From: Bacteroidales bacterium
GTDB lineage: Bacteria > Bacteroidota > Bacteroidia > Bacteroidales > Muribaculaceae
Length of the DNA stretch: 16,817 nt
Reading direction: 5' to 3'
NCBI GenBank assembly: GCA_004557385.1
Contig: SFEA01000044.1
Span: 1 to 16,817 of the forward strand
How positions within the stretch are numbered: the stretch's first letter is position 1; the number at the start of each line of letters is the position of its first letter. The position numbers were made by a program, and so were the translations under genes. Of this stretch, positions 1-6,457 are shown one piece after another. A model generated the notes under the pieces. The model was not told where the DNA came from and ran no database searches. It saw nothing but the letters and a program-made list of their open reading frames with translations.

Positions 1-138
1 TTCTTCTCGACATTGTCTTTGTCACCTTGTCTCAAATCTTTTCCTTCGTACTACTTTCGTCTTGTTTGCAAGAATTTCAATGACCTTTCCGCTTCCGTTC
101 CCTCGGTGCTCATGCCCCGTCGTTCCCGAAAGCGAGTG
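1..138 (-). other. Purine-rich leader of a transcript leaving the window leftward (rRNA operon leader?)
   Basis: Read on the minus strand, this stretch lies downstream of the consensus promoter at 139-169. It is strongly purine-biased and no convincing ORF begins in it. Around 69-85 the minus strand reads GGTCATTGAAATTCTTG, which loosely resembles the boxA antitermination element seen in rRNA leaders. A strong promoter feeding a long, purine-rich, non-coding leader suggests a 16S rRNA operon just left of the window. That is inference: no 16S sequence is inside the window. A long 5'UTR of a protein gene is the alternative. Confidence 0.35.
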
Positions 139-169
139 CAAAATTACACCTTTTTCCCGAACTGACAAA
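139..169 (-). promoter_or_regulatory. Bacteroidota consensus promoter, minus strand
   Basis: On the minus strand this is a -33 TTTG (166-169), a 19-bp spacer and a -7 box TAATTTTG (139-146), a full match to the known Bacteroides consensus TTTG/TAnnTTTG. The upstream flank (about 170-200) is AT-rich like an UP element. It fires leftward, away from ftsH, so it serves whatever lies beyond the left edge. Confidence 0.65.
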
Positions 170-257
170 ATCTTTCGCAATATTTTTTCAGATTATTTTC
201 ACACCCTCCGCCTCAACTCCCCACAAATCAGCCCGTTACGCCTCAAAAAAATTTTTA

Positions 258-287
258 ATAAAAAAGCAGGCCCCGAAGAACCTGCTT
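258..287 (-). terminator. Intrinsic terminator of ftsH
   Basis: A 7-bp stem, AAGCAGG (264-270) with CCTGCTT (281-287), encloses a 10-nt loop. On the minus strand it is followed directly by TTTTTATT. It starts 28 bp past the ftsH stop codon. It would end the rsfS-ftsH transcript before the leftward promoter at 139-169. Confidence 0.75.
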
Positions 288-314
288 GAAAATATTAATG
301 TATTTTTTACAATA

Positions 315-2345
315 TCATTTTGCCGAAGGCGGGAAAGGTGGCGGAACAACCTTGGGCGAATTGGCCTCCGCAGCGTCTTCTTTGGCATCGGCACCGTCGG
401 CGTTGTTGTCGGCAGAATCGGAGTCGCCAAGAATCTCCTCGGTGCGCGAGGTCCAAGGGCGTTTTCCGAAGATTCGTTCTACGTCCTCGGTGAAAATCAC
501 TTCGCGCGAGAGCAGCACATCAGTGAGTTCGGCATGTCCTGCGGCTTTATCCTTGAGGATTTGCTTTGCCCTCTCGTATTGTTCGGCGATGATTCGCGAC
601 ACTTCTTCGTCGATAATCTGGGCACGGCTTTCGCTGAACGGCTTGGTGAAGCCGTAGTTTTGCCCGGTGGAATCGTAATAAGAGATATTAGGCAGCCTGT
701 CGCTCATGCCAAAGTAAGTGACCATGGCATAGGCTTGCTTAGTGACACGTTCAAGGTCGTTGGCAGCGCCGGTGGAAATTCTGCCAAGGAAGAGTTCTTC
801 GGCAGCACGTCCGCCCAGCGTTGAGCACATTTCGTCGAGCAGCGCCTGCGTAGGTGTTATTTGTCGTTCCTCGGGCAGATACCAAGCAGCGCCGAGAGCT
901 TTGCCGCGCGGCACTATTGTTACCTTAATCAAAGGATTGGCATATTGCAAGTGCCAGCTGATGGTGGCATGTCCGGCTTCGTGCACAGCAATTGAGCGAC
1001 GCTCCTCGGCAGTGGTGATTTTGCTACGCTTCTCCAAGCCGCCAATAATGCGGTCGACAGCGTCCATGAAATCCTGACGCTGCACCACGCTCTTTTTGTG
1101 GCGAGCAGCAATCAAAGCAGCCTCGTTGCACACGTTGGCAATATCGGCACCCGAGAAGCCCGGTGTTTGACGTGCCAAGAGGTCGACATCGACACTTTCG
1201 TCGATTTTCACATTGCGCAAATGCACTTGGAACACCTCTTTACGGTCGTTCAAATCGGGCAATTCCACATAAATCTGACGGTCGAAACGTCCGGCACGCA
1301 AAAGCGCCTTGTCGAGGATGTCGGCACGGTTGGTTGCAGCGAGGATAATCACACCGCTGTTAGTGCCGAAACCGTCCATCTCGGTGAGCAACTGGTTGAG
1401 CGTATTTTCGCGCTCGTCGTTGCTGTTCATGCTTGCGTTGCGTCCACGTGCACGCCCGACGGCGTCAATCTCGTCGATGAACACGATGCAAGGCGATTTT
1501 TCCTTAGCCTGACGGAAGAGGTCGCGCACACGCGAAGCACCCACGCCCACAAACATCTCAACGAAATCGGAACCCGAAAGCGAGAAGAACGGCACATTAG
1601 CCTCGCCGGCTACAGCCTTGGCAAGAAGCGTCTTGCCGGTTCCCGGAGGACCCACGAGCAACGCACCCTTAGGAATCTTGCCACCAAGGTTGGTGTAGGT
1701 TTGCGGATTCTTGAGGAAGTCGACAATCTCAGCCACCTCGGTTTTAGCCTCAGCCAAGCCGGCAACATCCTTGAAGGTGACACCCGGAGAATTCTCCTTG
1801 TCGAAAAGCTTTGCCTTCGATTTGCCCACGTTGAAAATGCCGCCCGAGCCGCCCGAGCCGCCGCTCGACATGCGACGCATCATCCAAATCCAGAACACGA
1901 TGAGCAGCACAAGCGGACCGTACGACCAAAACAGGTGCCCCCAATTGCTGTTTCCGTTTTCATATTTCACGTCGCCCTTGAACACGCCCGAAGCATTCCA
2001 GGCATCTACCTCGTTAGCGAAGCGGTCAGCCGAAGGAATGTTGGCAATAACGTAAGCCTTCTTGCTCTTATTAGGTTCGTATTCCGGATAGAGCTTCTTG
2101 GCCAACGAGTCGCCCAGTTCAGCCTGCACTTCAGTCTTGTCGATAACAACCATGCTTTTCACACCGCGAGCATTGACGTAGCTCTGAAACTCGGTGTAGC
2201 TCACCTCTCTTTTGAATGAGCCGTTCAATGGCGTATCGGTGGCGACAAATATCGAAGCAAGCACCGCAAAAATGAAAAAATACATCCACAAGATGTTAAA
2301 CTTCATCTTGCCACCTTGCTTTTTTCCGTCGTTTTTATTATCCAT
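315..2345 (-). CDS. ftsH: ATP-dependent zinc metalloprotease FtsH
   Basis: Membrane-anchored AAA+ protease that extracts and degrades damaged membrane proteins and some regulatory proteins; it acts as a hexamer facing the cytoplasm. The product is 676 aa, a normal length. Transmembrane segments lie near residues 18-35 and 137-156, with the periplasmic domain between them and a Gly/Ser-rich linker after the second. The AAA+ domain has Walker A GPPGTGKT (232-239), Walker B VFIDEID (about 288-294) and the second region of homology ending in GRFDRQ. The protease domain has the zinc motif HEAGH (455-459) and a downstream TGAANDLE segment supplying the third ligand. The ATG at 2345 was chosen because the frame open to 2444 would add 33 Cys/Arg-rich residues with no family resemblance. 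The gene lies 105 bp downstream of rsfS and is probably co-transcribed with it. The C-terminal tail is Asp/Ala-rich and presumably disordered. Confidence 0.97.
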   Translation of the reverse strand: MDNKNDGKKQGGKMKFNILWMYFFIFAVLASIFVATDTPLNGSFKREVSYTEFQSYVNARGVKSMVVIDKTEVQAELGDSLAKKLYPEYEPNKSKKAYVIANIPSADRFANEVDAWNASGVFKGDVKYENGNSNWGHLFWSYGPLVLLIVFWIWMMRRMSSGGSGGSGGIFNVGKSKAKLFDKENSPGVTFKDVAGLAEAKTEVAEIVDFLKNPQTYTNLGGKIPKGALLVGPPGTGKTLLAKAVAGEANVPFFSLSGSDFVEMFVGVGASRVRDLFRQAKEKSPCIVFIDEIDAVGRARGRNASMNSNDERENTLNQLLTEMDGFGTNSGVIILAATNRADILDKALLRAGRFDRQIYVELPDLNDRKEVFQVHLRNVKIDESVDVDLLARQTPGFSGADIANVCNEAALIAARHKKSVVQRQDFMDAVDRIIGGLEKRSKITTAEERRSIAVHEAGHATISWHLQYANPLIKVTIVPRGKALGAAWYLPEERQITPTQALLDEMCSTLGGRAAEELFLGRISTGAANDLERVTKQAYAMVTYFGMSDRLPNISYYDSTGQNYGFTKPFSESRAQIIDEEVSRIIAEQYERAKQILKDKAAGHAELTDVLLSREVIFTEDVERIFGKRPWTSRTEEILGDSDSADNNADGADAKEDAAEANSPKVVPPPFPPSAK

Positions 2346-2450
2346 ATTGCAAAAAAATGTTTCACCTTGCTTATTAATAATGTATATATGATGCACACCG
2401 CGCCTCAACAGCACGCAAAGGAGCCTGCGCAATGCACAACACAACCGCCA

Positions 2451-2819
2451 TCAGTCCAAATCGGGGATGTCGGTAATTTTGGCATCGCTCCACAGTTGCT
2501 CCAGCTTATAGAGGTCGCGATACTCCGGCAAAAACACATGTACATAAATCGTGCCATAATCGAGCACAATCCATTGGCTGTTCTGATATCCGTCGTAATT
2601 ATACGGTTTCACGCCGGCATGCTCTTGCACATACTCACGCACGCTGTCGGCAATTGCCGACACCTGCATGGTGGAAGTGCCCGTACATATAATGAAGTGC
2701 TGTGTTGCCACCCACTCAATGCCCGTCATATCGACGTGAGTGATGCTTTTTCCTTTTCTTTCCTGTATTCCTTCTACAATCGTTTCAATCAAATCGTTTT
2801 GTTGCGTCATAAATGTCAT
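2451..2819 (-). CDS. rsfS: Ribosomal silencing factor RsfS (Iojap/YbeB family)
   Basis: RsfS binds ribosomal protein uL14 on the 50S subunit and blocks subunit joining, lowering translation during starvation. The 122-aa product matches the family's length and fold: an N-terminal helix (LIETIVEGIQERKGKSI), the motif DMTGIEWVATQHFIICTGTS, then YDGYQNSQWIVLDYGTIYVHVF near the C-terminus. The start may be the ATG at 2819 or the one three codons in (2810); the second gives the more typical MTQQ start. ftsH follows on the same strand. From general knowledge, rsfS-ftsH is a recurrent Bacteroidales pair, often followed by cdsA, which is not found here. A -7 box lies only 17 bp upstream, so the leader would be very short. 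Confidence 0.93.
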   Translation of the reverse strand: MTFMTQQNDLIETIVEGIQERKGKSITHVDMTGIEWVATQHFIICTGTSTMQVSAIADSVREYVQEHAGVKPYNYDGYQNSQWIVLDYGTIYVHVFLPEYRDLYKLEQLWSDAKITDIPDLD

Positions 2820-2835
2820 TTAAAAAACTTTTCTG

Positions 2836-2843
2836 CAAAGATA
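2836..2843 (-). promoter_or_regulatory. -7 promoter box for rsfS-ftsH
   Basis: The minus strand reads TATCTTTG, an exact match to TAnnTTTG. I see no clear TTTG 19-21 bp upstream, so the -33 element is weak or missing. Transcription would begin near 2830, leaving a leader of about 10 nt before the first ATG of rsfS. Confidence 0.5.
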
Positions 2844-2981
2844 GAAATAATGTTTGCTACTTTAGGTTTCATCCTTCCTAAAAAATGTGATTATACCTCA
2901 ATCTTTTTAAATCATTACACAAAAAAATGGCAATATTTCGACATAAAATAAGATAATGCAATAAAACCATAAAATTGTCTA

Positions 2982-3012
2982 ATTGTAGAACCGACAATAA
3001 CAAATAAATTTG
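2982..3012 (+). promoter_or_regulatory. Consensus promoter upstream of the small signal-peptide ORF
   Basis: A -33-like ATTG (2982-2985), a 19-bp spacer and a -7 box TAAATTTG (3005-3012) fit the Bacteroides consensus closely. Transcription would begin near 3016-3020. The first good start codon downstream is the ATG at 3088, giving a leader of about 70 nt. No other plus-strand gene starts before 3434, so this promoter serves either the 36-codon ORF or a small RNA. Confidence 0.55.
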
Positions 3013-3087
3013 CAACAGAAATAAATAAGTCAAACTAACAACTCTAAGCACATTATCCTTCTTATAACCCAAAACCGACATCATCAT

Positions 3088-3198
3088 ATGAAACGAAGCT
3101 GTTTATTGATTATGATGCTCCTGATTGCCTGCAGCATGATGGGGCAACGTCTTTCGCGCCTATACTTTCGACGGCATTTGGCAGCGGTTGGGCGATAG
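3088..3198 (+). CDS. 36-aa ORF with signal-peptide-like N-terminus; possibly a truncated gene
   Basis: The ORF starts MKRSCLLIMMLLIACSMMGQ: a Lys-Arg n-region, a hydrophobic core and a possible cleavage after the small-residue stretch, as in Bacteroidales exported proteins. It then runs 16 more, Arg-rich residues (RLSRLYFRRHLAAVGR) to a TAG. It lies about 70 nt behind a good promoter and has an AT-rich start context. Other frames immediately downstream read more like protein: TFDGIWQRLGDS in the +1-shifted frame, then a 39-codon stretch to 3314 in the third frame. The parsimonious reading is an exported protein broken by frameshifts. A genuine micropeptide or small lipoprotein cannot be excluded. 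I recognise no family. Confidence 0.35.
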   Translation: MKRSCLLIMMLLIACSMMGQRLSRLYFRRHLAAVGR

Positions 3199-3314
3199 CT
3201 CAACCCACGGGTGCTGTCACCCCCTATGGCAATGTGTCTGAGATAATCGTCAAAGTTAAACTCTTTTTGCCTTATGCCGAAAGTGTGCACAACACCCCTT
3301 TTTGCCGCATTTAA
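3140..3314 (+). pseudogene. Possible frameshifted remnant of a small exported protein
   Basis: Past the signal-like segment at 3088, the frame through 3140 reads WGNVFRAYTFDGIWQRLGDS before stopping. The frame through 3195 reads IAQPTGAVTPYGNVSEIIVK and continues open to a TAA at 3312-3314. Both look more protein-like than the Arg-rich end of the frame-1 ORF, as if one coding sequence had taken two small indels. No homology is recognised and chance is a real possibility for stretches this short. The minus-strand ORFs across the same bases have no recognisable features. Confidence 0.2.
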
Positions 3315-3379
3315 AATTTCGGCTTACGATTCAAAAAAAATAATTTGCGATATTCAACTGAAAATCGGATTTGATTCGC

Positions 3380-3387
3380 TAAATTTG
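3380..3387 (+). promoter_or_regulatory. -7 promoter box for the DUF3127 gene
   Basis: TAAATTTG is an exact TAnnTTTG match, 46 bp before the start codon. The expected -33 position (about 3357-3360) reads ACTG, only a partial match. Transcription would start near 3392, giving a leader of about 40 nt. Confidence 0.45.
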
Positions 3388-3433
3388 CAGAATGAATTCG
3401 CATTGACGAGAAACATAATAATTAAAAACATAT

Positions 3434-3826
3434 ATGGAAGTAAAAGGAAAGATTATCAAGAAGCTGCCTCTCGTGAGCGGCACAGCCAAATCGACAGGTA
3501 ACCCATGGAAAAAGCAGGACTATGTGATGGAAACCCTCGAGGCACACCCAAAGACTATAGCATTCGACTTCTTTGGCGACCGTGCCGACCAATATAACTT
3601 TGAAGTAGGCGACGAGATTCTGCTGAGCTTCGACATCGAAAGCCGCGAATATCAAGGCCGCTACTACACCAACATACGCGGATGGAAAGGTGAAAAAATC
3701 ACTAACGACGCACCAGCTGCTGCTCCTGCCGGCGGATATATTGCTTCGGAGCCTCAAGCACCCATCGGTATGCCGCCAGCACCCGACTTTGGCGCTGCAA
3801 ACGACAACGACGACCTTCCATTCTGA
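3434..3826 (+). CDS. DUF3127 family protein with SSB-like acidic C-terminal tip
   Basis: The 130-aa protein has a compact N-terminal beta-rich domain (residues 1-90: MEVKGKIIKKLPLVSGT, then KQDYVMETLEAHPKTIAFDFFGDRAD and YYTNIRGWKGEKI) typical of DUF3127, a Bacteroidota family with an OB-fold-like pattern. A flexible Ala/Pro/Gly-rich linker (about 93-122) follows. The protein ends in DNDDLPF, nearly identical to the acidic tip with which bacterial SSB recruits replication and repair proteins. Architecture (OB-like domain, disordered linker, acidic DDLPF tip) therefore points to single-strand nucleic-acid binding and partner recruitment, but this is inference and the family is formally uncharacterised. 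It may be its own transcript, with a -7 box at 3380. It is not the canonical SSB by sequence. Confidence 0.85.
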   Translation: MEVKGKIIKKLPLVSGTAKSTGNPWKKQDYVMETLEAHPKTIAFDFFGDRADQYNFEVGDEILLSFDIESREYQGRYYTNIRGWKGEKITNDAPAAAPAGGYIASEPQAPIGMPPAPDFGAANDNDDLPF

Positions 3827-3858
3827 TTTTCCCCGAACGGAAACAGAATCAACAATAG

Positions 3859-3922
3859 GCGATGCTGCCCATCCTCAAATGCCGCACGTAAGCAAGCGGG
3901 CTGAAAAAGGAGGCAGCATCGC
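3859..3922 (+). promoter_or_regulatory. Large structured hairpin between the DUF3127 gene and the permease gene
   Basis: GCGATGCTGCC (3859-3869) pairs perfectly with GGCAGCATCGC (3912-3922). After a 2-nt bulge the stem continues with TCCT (3872-3875) and AGGA (3908-3911), giving 15 pairs. Inside, CCGC (3882-3885) can pair with GCGG (3896-3899). Only a short TTTT follows (3927-3930), so it is a poor classical terminator for the upstream gene. It ends 29 nt before the permease start codon, a position suited to a cis-acting leader element. It matches no riboswitch class that I can recognise. Terminator, leader element and mRNA-stability hairpin remain open. Confidence 0.5.
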
Positions 3923-3951
3923 TGCATTTTCACCACATCCACCACATTGCC

Positions 3952-4680
3952 ATGCAAATTGAACAAACATTGCTGATAGCACTTTTCGCCCTGGGCGCCA
4001 GCTTTGTGCAGCGCGTGAGCGGCTTTGGCTTCGGTATCTTCATTATGACTCTGCTGCCGCACGTCATGCCCAGCTACGGCGAAGCCACTGCCCTGTCGGG
4101 ATTGCTGGCATCGGTGACGTCGCTCATCATTGTGGCGCGCATGCACAAGCACATTGTGTGGAGCAAGCTGTGGCTGATACTCGCAGCGTTTTTGGCAACA
4201 TCGTTCTTTGCTGTGAGTATGGTGAGGATGATTGACAGCGCGGTGCTGAAAAAAGCGCTGGGTGTTATTCTCATAGGCGTCAGTCTTTACTTCATTTTCC
4301 TGCGCCAACGCATCAAGCCACGCGCCACGCGGGCGGCGCAGATTGGGCTTGGCATTTTGTCGGGCTTGATGGGCGGTTTCTGCGGCATGCAAGGTCCGCC
4401 TGCCGTGCTCTATTTCCTTGCCGCCTGCCCCACAAAAGAACAATACATCGCGCTCACACAAGTGTATTTTCTGCTGGGCAACATGGCTATGACCGTGTTT
4501 CGCGGCAGCAACGGCATGCTCACCAGCCAAGTGGGCACCGCATTCGGCTTTGGCATCGTTGCCGTGATTGCCGGCACATGGCTTGGCGCAAAGGTGTTTA
4601 ACGCCATCTCGCGCGACACACTTCAGCGCATAGTGTACGTCTACATCGGCGTGAGCGGAATTGTGGCATTGCTAATCTGA
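3952..4680 (+). CDS. TSUP (TauE/SafE) family membrane permease
   Basis: A 242-aa, very hydrophobic protein with about seven or eight membrane helices. It has the two-repeat layout of the TauE/SafE family: an N-terminal FVQRVSGFGFGIFIMTLLP segment near residues 18-36 and a second Gly-rich GLGILSGLMGGFCGMQGPPAVLYF segment near 131-155. Members export or import sulfur-containing or organic anions such as sulfite, sulfoacetate or taurine across the inner membrane; the substrate cannot be read from sequence. The length is normal and both repeats are intact. The start at 3952 begins MQIEQTLLIALFALG directly ahead of the first helix. A purine-rich AAAGGAGG at 3906-3913 is too far upstream to act as a ribosome site and lies inside the hairpin. 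No sulfur-metabolism gene is adjacent. Confidence 0.85.
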   Translation: MQIEQTLLIALFALGASFVQRVSGFGFGIFIMTLLPHVMPSYGEATALSGLLASVTSLIIVARMHKHIVWSKLWLILAAFLATSFFAVSMVRMIDSAVLKKALGVILIGVSLYFIFLRQRIKPRATRAAQIGLGILSGLMGGFCGMQGPPAVLYFLAACPTKEQYIALTQVYFLLGNMAMTVFRGSNGMLTSQVGTAFGFGIVAVIAGTWLGAKVFNAISRDTLQRIVYVYIGVSGIVALLI

Positions 4681-4724
4681 GCAAGAAGCGCAATACTATG
4701 GGCAAGAATTTCATCAATTCATAA

Positions 4725-4740
4725 TAAAATTGTAATTTTA
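4725..4740. promoter_or_regulatory. AT-rich palindrome upstream of the flavodiiron gene
   Basis: TAAAATT-GT-AATTTTA is a perfect 7-bp inverted repeat with a 2-bp centre, 43 bp before the start codon at 4784. The symmetry and position would suit an operator for a dimeric regulator such as a Crp/Fnr-type or redox-responsive factor. AT-rich palindromes arise easily by chance in such spacers, so this is weak. Confidence 0.25.
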
Positions 4741-4783
4741 CATCCGCAAAACGTATTTCAAAATTATAAGTTATTTTATAAGT

Positions 4784-5947
4784 ATGACAAACGACGTAAC
4801 AATCAGCAATTCCGTGAGATATATCGGAGTTGACGACAACGATTCCGACCTCTTCGAAGGTCAATACATCATTCCCAATGGTATATCCTACAACTCCTAT
4901 GTGATTATCGACGACAAGATTGCCGTTTTCGATACTGCCGATGCATGCAAGCAAACCGAATGGCAAGCCAACCTCGACGCCGCCCTCAACGGACGCACAC
5001 CCGACTATTTGATTATCAGCCACATGGAGCCCGACCACAGTGCGGTGATAAAAACCATGTTGGACAAGTATCCTTCGCTCACGGGCATCTGCTCAGACAA
5101 GGCTGTGGCACTGGTGAAGCGTTTTTTCGGCGACGAGCTAACCTCACGCCTGCAAGTGGTGAATGAAGGCGAAACGCTGTCGCTGGGCGCTCACACGCTG
5201 CAATTCTTCATGGCACCAATGGTTCACTGGCCCGAAGTGATGGTTACTTACGAGCAGAGCGAAAAGATTCTGTTCTCAGCCGATGCCTTCGGCAAATTCG
5301 GAGCACTGTCAGCCGACGAAGACTGGGCATGCGAAGCACGTCGCTACTACTTTAACATCTGCGGAAAATACGGCGCACAAGTGCAAGCCCTGCTCAAGAA
5401 AGCCGCTGCACTCGACATTGCCACCATCTGCCCGCTGCATGGCCCGATACTCAAAGAAAACCTCGACTTCCACATTGGGCTATACGACACCTGGAGCAGC
5501 TATAAGCCCGAAAATCAAGGCATATTCATTGCTTATTGCAGCCTCCACGGCAACACCGCTGCCGCCGCCAACAAGCTGGCAGAACTGCTGCGAAGCTCTA
5601 GCGACGTGAAAGTGTCGACCACCGACCTCTCGCGCGACGACATGGCTGAAGCCATAGAAGATGCCTTCCGCTACGACCGCCTGGTGCTTGCAGCACCCAC
5701 CTACGACGGCGGCGTGATGCCCGTTATGGACGACTTCATTAGCCACCTGAAAGCCAAAAACTATCAGAACCGCAAAGTGGCATTCATCGAAAATGGCAGC
5801 TGGGCACCAGTTGCCGGCCGAAAGATGCGCGAAGCCATGCAATCGCTCAAAGACATCACCATCGTTGAGCCGATGGTAACCGTGGAATCGACAGTGAAAG
5901 CCGACACCATCAAGCAGCTCGAAGCCCTTGCCAATGCATTGATCTAA
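4784..5947 (+). CDS. A-type flavodiiron protein (FprA-like O2/NO reductase)
   Basis: A cytoplasmic enzyme that reduces O2 to water and/or NO to N2O at a diiron site using electrons from bound FMN; it protects anaerobes from oxidative and nitrosative stress. The product is 387 aa. The N-terminal metallo-beta-lactamase-like domain (to about 240) carries the diiron ligands: H80, E82, D84 with H85 in SHMEPDH, H148 in MVHWPE, D167 in SADAFG and H219 in PLHGP. The C-terminal flavodoxin domain (about 246-385) has an FMN-phosphate loop (CSLHGNTAA, 252-260) and the segment APTYDGGVMP. No rubredoxin or flavin-reductase domain is fused, so electrons come from a separate donor. All key residues are present. 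The gene is monocistronic, ending at a hairpin it shares with the convergent MerR-type gene. Confidence 0.93.
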   Translation: MTNDVTISNSVRYIGVDDNDSDLFEGQYIIPNGISYNSYVIIDDKIAVFDTADACKQTEWQANLDAALNGRTPDYLIISHMEPDHSAVIKTMLDKYPSLTGICSDKAVALVKRFFGDELTSRLQVVNEGETLSLGAHTLQFFMAPMVHWPEVMVTYEQSEKILFSADAFGKFGALSADEDWACEARRYYFNICGKYGAQVQALLKKAAALDIATICPLHGPILKENLDFHIGLYDTWSSYKPENQGIFIAYCSLHGNTAAAANKLAELLRSSSDVKVSTTDLSRDDMAEAIEDAFRYDRLVLAAPTYDGGVMPVMDDFISHLKAKNYQNRKVAFIENGSWAPVAGRKMREAMQSLKDITIVEPMVTVESTVKADTIKQLEALANALI

Positions 5948-5975
5948 TTCATGCTGCAACAACAATAAAGCATCG

Positions 5976-6010
5976 CGCCCCGATAATGAACCTGTTTCAT
6001 CATCGGGGCG
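5976..6010. terminator. Hairpin between convergent flavodiiron and merR-like genes
   Basis: CGCCCCGAT (5976-5984) pairs with ATCGGGGCG (6002-6010). After a single A/C mismatch, ATGAA (5986-5990) pairs with TTCAT (5996-6000) around a 5-nt loop. It lies between the stop codons of two convergent genes, 28 bp from each. Neither side has a long T-run, but its position argues for a bidirectional terminator. Confidence 0.65.
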
Positions 6011-6038
6011 TGAACATATCAAAACTTCAGGCAAAGCA

Positions 6039-6380
6039 TCACTGCAACTTGCCCATTGCATCGAGTATGTCGGTAAGCTCTTGGCGGATGCCCTTGAGGC
6101 GCTCAATCACCTCAAAGCGTTTGTCCACATTGGCACGGTTGCGACGAATCTGCTCCTGAGCGGCATCGAGCTTAAGCCCTTTTTCCTTGACAAGATAATA
6201 CACCTTGCGAATGGTTTCGATGTCCTGCGGCGTGTAGAAGCGAATGTTTTTTACATTACGGCGAGGCTTGATGATGGTGAATTGCTTCTCCCAAAAGCGC
6301 AAAGTGGAAGCCGGGATGCCTAAAATCTCCGCCACATCGCTGATTTTATAGAATTTTTTGTCTAAGTCGCTAACGTCCAT
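6039..6380 (-). CDS. MerR-family transcriptional regulator
   Basis: A 113-aa DNA-binding protein. Residues 10-80 form the MerR winged helix-turn-helix, including KISDVAEILGIPASTLRFWEKQF and the wing ending NIRFYTPQDIETI. A charged helix (about 82-112) would be the antiparallel coiled coil used for dimerisation. There is no effector domain and no metal-binding cysteine, so the ligand, if any, is unknown. The ATG at 6380 was chosen over an in-frame TTG two codons upstream. The gene is divergent from alaS across a 131-bp AT-rich region. Its own promoter (6426-6457) lies in that region, so the regulator could control itself, alaS or both. Small MerR proteins of this kind are common in Bacteroidota. 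Confidence 0.88.
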   Translation of the reverse strand: MDVSDLDKKFYKISDVAEILGIPASTLRFWEKQFTIIKPRRNVKNIRFYTPQDIETIRKVYYLVKEKGLKLDAAQEQIRRNRANVDKRFEVIERLKGIRQELTDILDAMGKLQ

Positions 6381-6425
6381 TTGCAAAAACCGTAATTATA
6401 GAGTAATTTTGTAGGCTAATATGTG

Positions 6426-6457
6426 CAAAGTTAAACATTTAGTTTAAACTTATCAAA
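6426..6457 (-). promoter_or_regulatory. Consensus promoter for the merR-like gene
   Basis: On the minus strand: -33 TTTG (6454-6457), a 20-bp spacer and -7 box TAACTTTG (6426-6433), an exact match to the Bacteroides consensus. Transcription would start near 6420, leaving a leader of about 40 nt. It overlaps the region that must also hold the plus-strand alaS promoter. The nearest alaS candidate is TATTTTTC (6480-6487), with one mismatch at the conserved final G. Confidence 0.65.

Noticed and set aside
62..289. A 75-codon plus-strand open frame at the left end
   Set aside because: It crosses the minus-strand leader, promoter and ftsH terminator, and has no protein features.
1098..2219. A 373-codon plus-strand open frame across ftsH
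   Set aside because: It lies entirely antisense to a certain ftsH gene, has a His/Arg/Val-rich composition with no domain, and is explained by codon bias of the real gene.
2878..3290. Two minus-strand open frames of about 69 codons in the rsfS-DUF3127 gap
   Set aside because: They have no family resemblance, and the plus strand over the same bases has a better promoter and start.
3906..3913. AAAGGAGG as a Shine-Dalgarno site for the permease
   Set aside because: It is about 38 nt from the start codon and base-paired within the hairpin; this group generally does not use such sites.
3754..4530. A 258-codon minus-strand open frame over the permease gene
   Set aside because: It is His/Gln/Cys-rich and antisense to a clear membrane protein.
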